The notes under the pieces: generated by a model
Seen by the model: only the letters and a program-made list of their open reading frames with translations
What the model was told of the DNA's origin: nothing
Database searches by the model: none
Position numbers and translations under genes: made by a program
Shown here: one piece after another, positions 1 through 6,407 of the stretch
Position numbering within the stretch: the first letter of the stretch is position 1
Layout of the letters: each line of letters opens with the position of its first letter
From: Bacteroidales bacterium
GTDB lineage: Bacteria > Bacteroidota > Bacteroidia > Bacteroidales > JAAUTT01
DNA: 6,407 bases
Direction: 5' to 3'
NCBI GenBank assembly: GCA_012031335.1
Contig: JAAUTT010000269.1
Location: forward strand, 1 to 6,407

Positions 1-607
1 TCTTAAATTCAGGCTTGGGCTTACTTCTTTCAAACATGTGGGGCTCTTCCCGGAACAGTCGGAAAACTGGGATTATATTTATAATAATTTGATTGCCAAT
101 GGCGATGAGCAGCAGAAAGTCCTGAATTTATTTGCCTATACGGGTGGAGCTTCACTTGCAGCCAGGGCTGCAGGAGCCGAAGTGGTTCACCTGGATTCGG
201 TGAAACAGGTTCTTAGCTGGAGCAACGAAAATATGAAAGAATCGGGATTGGATGGGATAAGGTGGATTTGATGATGCTTTAAATTTGTAAAAGAGAAGTA
301 AAAGAGGCAAAACATATCATGGAGTAATAATGGATCCACCTGCTTATGGTCGCGGTCCTGAAGGCGAGAAATGGATTTTAGAGCAACAAATTGATGAAAT
401 TATATCTTTAGCTTCTCAATTATTAGTGCCTAAAGAATCATTTTTTGTATAAACCTATACTCTTTGGGATTATCCAGCCTTATTGCAGAGAATATAGTAA
501 ATCAATACTTCACAGAAACAGAAAACCTGGAAAAAGGTGAGATTTTTGTTCCTGATCAATTCGGACGTAAACTACCTTTAGGTACTTTTCTTAGATTTTC
601 CAGATGA
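1..607 (+). CDS. Class I SAM-dependent RNA methyltransferase (RlmI-like, COG1092 type), 5'-truncated and frameshifted
   Basis: This is the C-terminal part of a SAM-dependent methyltransferase probably acting on rRNA; the gene starts before the window. The frame is open from position 2 (LKFRLGLTSFKHVGLFPEQ), so the GTG at 38 is internal. SAM-binding motif I is NLFAYTGGASLAARAAGA, followed by an acidic motif (VVHLDSVK) and motif IV, MDPPAYGRGPEGEKW. The end, GRKLPLGTFLRFSR, fits Bacteroidota homologues. The read-out needs three frames: 2-268, 270-449 and 452-607. At 266-305 about two bases are missing after WI, and three single A's are missing from A-runs; restoring them gives DDALKFVKREVKRGKTYHG. 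At about 450 one T is missing (FFV then LNLYSLGLSS). The Cys seen in E. coli RlmI (FSCS) appears to be replaced by LYS, so the reaction (m5C or other) is uncertain. It converges on the NUMOD4 gene, with 12 bp between the stops. Family is confident; substrate is inferred. Confidence 0.85.
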
Positions 608-619
608 TAATTCAAGTGG

Positions 620-1183
620 TTAATCGACTTTAATATGTCCCCAGTTTTCGCCTGAACGAATCCTGTTAAGTTGGGTATGAGTAATTCCAAATTCCTTGGC
701 GATTTTGTAAAGTTTATTTTTACCTCTTTTAAGCTTCAGTTTTAATCTTATAACCTCTGTCTCTGTAAGCTTTGCATTGGTAATAACTCCTTTTCGGCGG
801 GAATTAATTACATTAGGATTTACAATATTGTGGGAAGTTAGTTCTTCCTGGGTTACCCATTTCAGGTTTTTGAAAAAATTATTGTCTTTCACAAAATTGA
901 GATGAATAACAAACTTGTGCTCCGGGGAAGGTTGTTCACAGAAAAGTTCTGCCACAAGCCGGTGAACGGGTTTGGATATTTTATGTTTCCAATCGATATT
1001 CGATTTAAAGGTGAAATACCTGTAACCTTTAACATTTGCAGATTTCAACACTTTCCAATCGTTACTCGATTTCTTAAAAATCCTAATTCGTCCATAATTG
1101 GAAACCTGGTAAATTTCTACTTCATTGATTCCGTTGAAATTTATGGGTTTCCACTCCTCATTCCAAAATGTAGTTGCAGTCAT
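620..1183 (-). CDS. NUMOD4 / HNH-like protein with C-terminal helix-turn-helix
   Basis: This is a 187-residue intact protein. Residues about 8-58 are a NUMOD4 domain (NEEWKPI, then YQVSNYGRIR), a DNA-binding module of homing endonucleases. Residues about 73-118 resemble an HNH_3 core: VHRLVAELF, then FVIHLNFVKDNN and NLKWVTQEEL. H94 sits where the first catalytic His is expected, followed by N95 and N101/N102. Residues about 138-185 (KLTETEVIRLKLKLKRGK, then YKIAKEFGITHTQLNRIRSG) form a probable helix-turn-helix, and the protein ends ENWGHIKVD. From memory, similar stand-alone proteins are common in Bacteroidota. The gene is not inside an intron or another gene. It could be a nuclease or a domesticated DNA-binding regulator; the sequence does not decide. 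The ATG at 1183 is chosen because an in-frame stop lies upstream and NEEWKPI follows at once. A short palindrome lies 23 bp upstream of the start. It is the only gene here that needs no frame repair. Confidence 0.88.
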   Translation of the reverse strand: MTATTFWNEEWKPINFNGINEVEIYQVSNYGRIRIFKKSSNDWKVLKSANVKGYRYFTFKSNIDWKHKISKPVHRLVAELFCEQPSPEHKFVIHLNFVKDNNFFKNLKWVTQEELTSHNIVNPNVINSRRKGVITNAKLTETEVIRLKLKLKRGKNKLYKIAKEFGITHTQLNRIRSGENWGHIKVD

Positions 1184-1205
1184 AGTTTTGTTGACAAGTA
1201 ATTCA

Positions 1206-1227
1206 TTAGATAAAATATATTATCTAA
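1206..1227. repeat. AT-rich inverted repeat upstream of the NUMOD4 gene
   Basis: Two perfect 8-base arms, TTAGATAA at 1206-1213 and TTATCTAA at 1220-1227, are separated by six bases. The repeat lies 23-44 bp upstream of the NUMOD4 start, in the 116-bp gap below the kinase stop. No T-tract follows on the minus strand and the stem has only one G-C pair per arm, so a terminator is unlikely. A dimeric repressor site, possibly autoregulatory, is a speculative reading. AT-rich DNA produces such repeats by chance fairly often. Confidence 0.3.
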
Positions 1228-1299
1228 CCGCAATTATAATAAAATATTTGTAATACCTAGCTAAAAAGCAGTTAGAATTTCAAAGTTTTATATGGAAAA

Positions 1300-4222
1300 T
1301 TATTGATAATATATCTGTTTTTGAATCATTCGTATTAAGAGTTTTCTGTTAATCGGCTTTGCTATGTAATCGTCAAAGCCCTGTTCAAGGCACTTTAGGT
1401 TATCTTCGGCCATTGCAAAAGCTGTTTGAGCAATAATTGGGATTGAAGGATTTTGTTCTTTAATAGCTTTCATAGCTTCGTACCCACTAATTCCAGGTAA
1501 GCGTATATCCATAAGAATGAGATTAATATCTTTGTTGGAGGAGAATACCCTTATTGCATCTTCTCCTGATCCAGCGTGAATAATGATTGCTTCTGTTGGT
1601 TCGAGTATTGTATACAGGTATTCAAAATTAATTTCGTCATCTTCTACTATCAAAATAATTTTATCGTTGAGTTTAGGTTCCTGTTGTAAAGTTTCAGGTT
1701 CAGGTTCAATTATTCTCCTGTTAACCGGCAGATAAGGGAGTGTAAAATAGAAAGTTGACCCTTTGTCGGGTTCGGATTCAAACCAAATATTACCCCCCAT
1801 TAATTTCACCAAACCTTCTGATATGGAAAGACCTAAACCTGTACCTCCGAATTTTCGTGTTGAAGAATCATCGACTTGTCTGAACCGTTCAAAAACCAGG
1901 TGATATTGTTCAATGGGAATTCCTATTCCAGTATCCTTAATGTAAAATTCAATGTTTTTGTTGTCCGAAATTTTATATCCGATAACGATTTCACCTTCAA
2001 ATGTAAACTTAAATGCATTATCCAGGAGATTCATTAGAATTTGTCTCAATCTGGATTCGTCGCTATATACTTTGGCATATTCTTCTTCTAGCGGTAAATC
2101 AAGTTTTATGAGCAAGTTGCTCTTTTCGAGCATCACCTTATCATTCTGATAAAAGAGGTAAATATCACGCATTGCTGAATTAATATTACACTCTTTGGTG
2201 TCTATTTTAACCTGATTGGCTTCAATTTTAGAGATATCAATAATATCATTTATAATCTGAAGCAATTGTTTGCTGCTTTTGCTTATGATTCCAATATATT
2301 GTTCACGGATAGCACTATCCAGGGTTGGGTCGTTCAATAATTCGATGAAGCCCAGAATGCCATTCATCGGTGTTCTTATTTCATGAGAAATATTAGCCAA
2401 AAAAGCTGATTTTAAATTATCACTTTCCATGGCTTTTTCTTTTGCTCTGACCAGAGCATCCTCGGTTTCTTTCTGTTCCGTTATATCTGAAGCAATTCCG
2501 GCAATTCTGTATACTTTCCCTTCGCCGTCATACACCGGGTGAATGCGCGACCAGAGCCAACGGATGCTTCCATCGGATTTAATAATGCGATATTGTTCGG
2601 AGAAGGTTTTTAAATTTGAAAATATTCCGAAATCAATCCATTTAGAATAACGATTTCTATCGTCGGGGTGTACCCATTTATCGAGATTTTGAGGATTGTC
2701 AAAAATTTCACTACGACTTCTGCCCCAAACTTTTTCGAAAGAAGGATTTATATAAATGAGATCATTTTGATCACGTAGCCAAAAAGCATCGTTAGTATTT
2801 TCGGCCAATTCTCTAAACTTTTCTTCACTGTCGATAAGCTTGTCATTTATTTTTCTCAGATCGATATTTCTCCTTTGTATTTCTTCATTCACATATTTGA
2901 GTTCGTCATTAGTGGCTTTCAGCTCCTCCTCAGCAGCAACAAGTTCTTCGTTTTTAAAGCGCAAGGCCATTTCAAATTCTTTTCTTTCGTGAATATCGGT
3001 AATTATTAGAAGAACCTTTTTTTTACCTGTTTCCTCATCGAAAATAAAATGCACGGATAAAAGACTTGTGATAATTTGCCCACTGTTATTAACTATGGGT
3101 ACTTCCCCCTTAAACTCCTTATTTGAATTATTGAGATACTGGATTTGATTTAACAACTGTTCATTGCTGGTGTTATGCAGAAAATCGAAAAATACACTGT
3201 TAATTACAAGATCTTTTGATAAACCAAAAATACATTCGCCGCCATAGCTAAATTCGGTAACGATAAGATCTTTTTCAGCCTGTTCAAGCATTATGAAGGC
3301 AATGTTACTGGCCTCATCAAAAAAAGTTTTAACCTTTCCTCGCTCTCCTGAAGGGTGCTGTATAATTTCTGAAGGGATTCACTGTTCTTTTGAATTATTT
3401 TTTCAGCTTCCCGAAGCGCGGAATTGTGCCGTTTTATTTCTTGTTCAGCCTCTTTAAGTTTAGTTATATCTGTTTGTGTGCCAATTATTTTTGTAACTTT
3501 TCCTTCTTCATTCCTGTTTGTTATTTTAGCCCGGCATAACAACCATTTCCAAGTATTGGGTTTGGTTAAAATTCGATATTCAATATGGATTTGATTTGAT
3601 TCACCTTTAGCGCATAATTTTTAAAAGTTGCATTGCCGTTTTACGATCATCGGGATGCATTCTGTTTTCCCATTCAATAAAATTATCGGCAAATTCGTAG
3701 GGTTCGTATCCCAGAATGTTATAGAAATTAGCGTCAAGAAATAATCTGTTTGAAGGAACTTTCCATTCCCAGATACAATCGCTGGCAGCTTCCATTGCCA
3801 TACTCAAACGCTCTTTACTGGTAGATTTTAAAATTTCGACGACTTTTAAATCAGTTATATCCCTTAAACATCCAATTATAGCCTCTACGTTACCCTCTGC
3901 ATTTCTTAAATAGCGGTGTGAATCACTATACCATAAAAATTTACCTGGTTTGGTACGGCAACGGTAATCAATTGAAGAAGTTTTTATAATGATAATTATT
4001 TTCAGAAGACGCACTTGTCCAATGCTTTTCAAAGTTTTCTCTATCCTCGGGATGTATAATATCGGATAATGCTGAATATTTTTTATTTATTAGTTCATCG
4101 GGAGAAATTCCAAAGTGTTCCTTTATCGCAGGGTTTATGTACAGGAACGCTGACTTACCTGTTTCATAAAAGTAATGAATATCAGGAGAATAATCCAGCA
4201 TTTTATTAAACAAGTCCACCAT
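1300..4222 (-). CDS. Multi-PAS hybrid sensor histidine kinase with receiver domain, frameshifted
   Basis: This is a sensor kinase of about 974 residues once repaired. Frames as read are 4222-3983, about 3980-3620, about 3605-3326 and about 3319-1300. Repaired domains are: PAS1 at about 4-125 (IIHPEDRENF), PAS2 at about 137-257 (HPDDR, then GTQTDITKLKEAE), coiled coil at about 257-300, PAS3 at about 297-416, a second coiled coil at about 417-470, PAS4 at about 469-586 (WVHPDDRNRY, then IASDITEQKETE), HisKA with phospho-acceptor His in ANISHEIRTPMNG (codon 2385-2383), and HATPase with NLLDNAFKFT, DTGIGIP, FERFRQVD and GGTGLGLSI. The C-terminal receiver has VEDDE, Asp in LILMDIRLPG (codon 1509-1507), Thr in IIAQTAF and Lys in YIAKPI. 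All catalytic residues are present. No membrane segment is visible, so it is probably a cytosolic sensor; the ligand is unknown. The ATG at 4222 directly precedes PAS1 and an in-frame stop lies upstream. No separate response regulator is adjacent. Confidence 0.9.
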
Positions 4223-4320
4223 TATTGTGCATGTTAGCTTGGTTAGGTTAATTTACAGAAAATCCTTCAGATTTACCTCTAAACCTTGAATAATTAATTA
4301 AGAATTGTTGAGCATATTGG

Positions 4321-5367
4321 TTAAAGGGAAATTATCTGATGATTCAGGCTGCTTTTTAAAGCGACATTAATAATTTTAATTCCCATTAAAGCTTCCTCTG
4401 GTTTAACCTTCAAAGGCTCCTTGTTAACAATTACACCATATAAATTATTATAAAAGGCTTGTAGTCCCCGGGTATAGTTTCAATTTTTCCGGTATAGTGA
4501 AGACCTGAGATTTCGGTATTAAGTATTCCCCAGTTGGTTTCTGGGTCTTTTCCCCAGTTTTGATCAACAGGTTTTTCACCAGCCTTCAGAGCCTCTTCCT
4601 GAGGATCTATTCCATATTTAATAAAAGAACCATGTGTACCATGAAGCATATACCGGGGACCTTGTTCTCGTACCAGATAACTACCTTTAAGGGTAACTTT
4701 AATTTCAGGATAATAAAGTTTAACCTCATATGAATCATCAACCTTTCCCCCGGATCTAAGAATGCGGATATCGGCATAAACACCTGTTGGATAGCCAAAA
4801 AGTACAATTGCCTGATCGATCATATGAGAACCCAGGTTAAAAAGTGTACCGGTTCCTGTATCAGGGTTCTCTTTCCATGTATCTTCCTGAATATAATTCC
4901 GGTAACGGTCAAAATGAGATTCGAATTCTACAAGTCTTCCCAACAATTTTTGTTTTATTACCTCCTGAATGGTCAAGAAATCACCATCCCACCTTCGGTT
5001 TTGAAAAACACTCAGAACCAGGTTTTTTTTATAGGCCAGCTCAATTAGTTTTTCCCCCTGTTCAATGGTTTGTGTAAAGGGTTTTTTCTACCACAACATG
5101 TTTACCCGATTCCAGGGCTTGCCATACCAGATCGAAGTGAGTATTATCCGGTGTATTCACTATTACCAGGTTTATATCCGGATCAGAAAGCATCTCAGTA
5201 AAAGATGAGACACTATTTATTTCGGGGTATAAGGATGCAGCTTCTTTCCGGCTACGTTCCGTTACAGTTTTGAGCAAAAATCCACTATTAGAACTTAATA
5301 AGGGCGCGTGGAATACTTTTCCCGACATCCCAAAGGATGCCAGTCCCGTTATAATTTTTTGAGACAT
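4321..5367 (-). CDS. Gfo/Idh/MocA family NAD(P)-dependent oxidoreductase (YdgJ/IolW-like), frameshifted
   Basis: This is a probable sugar or inositol dehydrogenase of about 348 residues after repair, close to the 342-346 usual for E. coli YdgJ and B. subtilis IolW. The N-terminal Rossmann part has GLASFGMSGKVFHAPLL and VIVNTPDNTHFDLVWQAL, then the family motif GKHVVVEKP with Lys95. Further matches are FQNRRWDGDFLT, FESHFDRYR, LGSHMIDQAIVLFG and HGTHGSFIKYGIDPQEE. Two indels break it. An extra A in the run at 5082-5087 turns EKPFTQTIEQG into EKTLYTNH and a stop. A missing G at about 4457 gives a false stop at 4431; restored, the tail reads DYKAFYNNLYGVIV, then KPEEALMGIKIINVALKSS, and stops at 4321. 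The second catalytic motif reads FNLGSH, with Asn177 where many relatives have Asp; His181 is kept. The exact substrate is unknown. It is divergent from the lipoprotein gene and 98 bp upstream of the kinase gene. Confidence 0.9.
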
Positions 5368-5474
5368 ACTAAAAATTTAAATTCGATATTAAAATAGCAA
5401 AAAGAAACAAACTGATAAAGCCTGCGTTCTCATGTTTATTATTTTTGGCATTCAAAACTAATTTAGCATTTTTT
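5368..5474. promoter_or_regulatory. Divergent intergenic region, likely holding promoters for both flanking genes
   Basis: This 107-bp AT-rich gap separates the divergent starts of the oxidoreductase (minus) and the lipoprotein gene (plus), so both promoters should lie here. I looked for the Bacteroidota pattern, TTTG about 19-21 bp before TAnnTTTG, and found only partial matches with wrong spacing, so no exact boxes are called. No Shine-Dalgarno sequence precedes either ATG. Its right end may be coding if the lipoprotein starts at TTG 5445. Confidence 0.35.
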
Positions 5475-6340
5475 ATGTATTCAATTATTCCATTATCCTT
5501 CTTTGTTTTAACTGCAATCAATGCTTGTTCTTACGAAAAAGAAAAAATCCGGTTGGATATAAAATTGAAGAAAGATATATTTTACCTGAAGAGCTTTCTG
5601 AAACTTCGGGTATAATTTCTTATAATAATCATATCTGGACCTTTAATGATAGCGGAGGCAAGCCGGTTATTTACTCTTATAGTAGAGAGAAAGACAGTAT
5701 AATTCAAATGATTACACTCGATAATACTATAAATAAGGACTGGGAAGACATTGCTCAGGATAAGAACTATATTTATATTGGCGATTTTGGTAATAATATG
5801 GGTACCCGGGATTCATTAATAATTTACCGGATCAATAAATCGTCCATTCCCTTACAAGGAAATACTACCATTATTCCTGATAGAATAATATACAAATATC
5901 CCGATTACACTCCCGAGAAATTTCCTGTTTCATTCAGCGCCTTTGACTGCGAAGCTATGATTACATATAACGATAGTTTATATGTTTTTACTAAAAATTG
6001 GACTGATGGAACAACAACCATATATGGTGTGCCAAATGTCCCTGGAGTATTTACAGCAAAAATGATTAAACAATTAAATGCCCAGGGTTTAATAACTGGC
6101 GCAGATTATGTTGATAACAAGCTAATTTTAATTGGTTACAGTAATTTTATTCCATTTTTGTGGTACTTTAGTACTAATGATTTATATACGCTTAACGAGA
6201 AAAATGGTATTCGTATTGAATTAAACGATATTGCAACCTATCAGACTGAAGGAATTTGTATTGATGGTGATAAAGTCTTTATTACTTCTGAAAAAACCAG
6301 GTCTCCGGCTCAACTTCTTCAGATTGATTTGGAAGAGTAA
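5475..6340 (+). CDS. Probable lipoprotein with beta-propeller-like repeats, function unknown, one frameshift
   Basis: After one repair this is a protein of about 288 residues. Frame 5475-5546 gives MYSIIPLSFFVLTAINAC, a hydrophobic stretch ending in a lipobox-like INAC with Cys18, then SYEKEK. One A is missing from the run at 5542-5547 (or 5536-5540); restoring it joins to NPVGYKIEERYILPEEL, which stays open to the stop at 6340. The body repeats a short pattern of an acidic residue, a small residue and a hydrophobic one before a predicted strand: SETSGI, DWEDIA, DCEAMI, ITGADY and QTEGIC. These are followed by strand-like segments such as HIWTFNDSGG and YIYIGDFGNN. That layout fits a beta-propeller, and similar Bacteroidota proteins are usually annotated hypothetical or as T9SS-type secreted. 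No C-terminal sorting domain is visible. The signal lacks an early Lys/Arg; a TTG at 5445 would add one (MAFKTN if TTG initiates). It probably sits in the envelope; its role is unknown. Confidence 0.75.
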
Positions 6341-6343
6341 AAT

Positions 6344-6380
6344 TAATTTTCGAAAACAGAAAATTATCAACAGTTTTTAA
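6344..6380 (+). terminator. Weak possible terminator after the lipoprotein gene
   Basis: Four bases after the stop codon, TAATTTTC (6344-6351) pairs with GAAAATTA (6359-6366) around a 7-base loop. A short run of five T's follows about 7 bases further on. The stem is nearly all A-T and the T-run is offset, so this is a weak candidate and may be chance in AT-rich DNA. Confidence 0.25.
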
Positions 6381-6407
6381 AAAGGTGTTTTTTTAATTAA
6401 TTCAACC

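Noticed and set aside
620..1183. Mobile intron or insertion element carrying an HNH endonuclease
   Set aside because: No intron structure, terminal repeats, target duplications or interrupted host gene are visible; the breaks in the neighbouring methyltransferase are homopolymer indels, not an insertion.
902..1201. Plus-strand open frame of 99 codons
   Set aside because: It lies opposite the NUMOD4 gene, whose translation shows clear domain motifs; this frame resembles no family.
1952..2149. Plus-strand open frame of 65 codons
   Set aside because: It is antisense to the HATPase region of the kinase and has low-complexity, Ser/Leu-rich translation typical of a shadow frame.
1300..4222. Four separate signalling genes (an array of short PAS proteins plus a kinase)
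   Set aside because: The fragments end and begin in the middle of PAS domains and join seamlessly when one or two bases are restored at A/T runs.
4291..4301. TAATTAATTA palindrome between the oxidoreductase and kinase genes
   Set aside because: It is pure A/T, only 10 bp, and expected by chance in this composition; no promoter boxes with correct spacing accompany it.
4607..5077. Short open frames on both strands inside the oxidoreductase gene (4607-4807 minus, 4824-5048 and 4844-5077 plus)
   Set aside because: They overlap well-matched Gfo/Idh coding sequence in other frames and show no recognisable motifs.
3291..5367. Programmed ribosomal frameshifting as the explanation for the frame breaks
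   Set aside because: Breaks occur in unrelated genes, in both +1 and -1 directions, several times per gene, and in families not known to use recoding.

Overview
The window is AT-rich, compact, and lacks obvious Shine-Dalgarno sequences ahead of its starts. Its protein types point to the phylum Bacteroidota: a Bacteroidota-style RlmI-like methyltransferase, a stand-alone NUMOD4/HNH protein ending in GENWGHIKV, a multi-PAS hybrid histidine kinase, and a propeller-like lipoprotein. The order or genus cannot be fixed from the sequence.

Layout, left to right: (1) positions 1-607, plus strand: the C-terminal part of a class I SAM-dependent RNA-methyltransferase-like protein, cut by the window edge and broken by several single-base indels. 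(2) 620-1183, minus strand: an intact NUMOD4/HNH-like protein with a C-terminal helix-turn-helix, convergent with the methyltransferase. (3) 1300-4222, minus strand: one hybrid sensor histidine kinase of about 974 residues with four PAS domains, HisKA, HATPase and a receiver. As read it is split into four frames by three frame changes. (4) 4321-5367, minus strand: a Gfo/Idh/MocA oxidoreductase of the YdgJ/IolW type, about 348 residues, also split into three frames. (5) 5475-6340, plus strand and divergent from the oxidoreductase: a probable lipoprotein with a beta-propeller-like repeat, whose signal peptide is separated from the body by one lost A.

The strongest signal is not a new system. 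Four of the five genes carry one or more +1/-1 shifts, nearly all in short A/T runs. Each is repaired by adding or removing one or two bases, and the repaired protein reads continuously through known family motifs. This looks like uncorrected sequencing or assembly error, not a cluster of pseudogenes, although decay cannot be excluded without reads. The region from about 611 to 3318 is free of such shifts.

Functionally this is a set of housekeeping and accessory genes without an evident shared pathway. The oxidoreductase, kinase and NUMOD4 genes run in the same direction with gaps of about 100 bp and could be partly co-transcribed. The kinase has no separate response-regulator gene beside it. 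I see no RNA genes, CRISPR array, insertion sequence or phage genes, and no convincing previously undescribed system.
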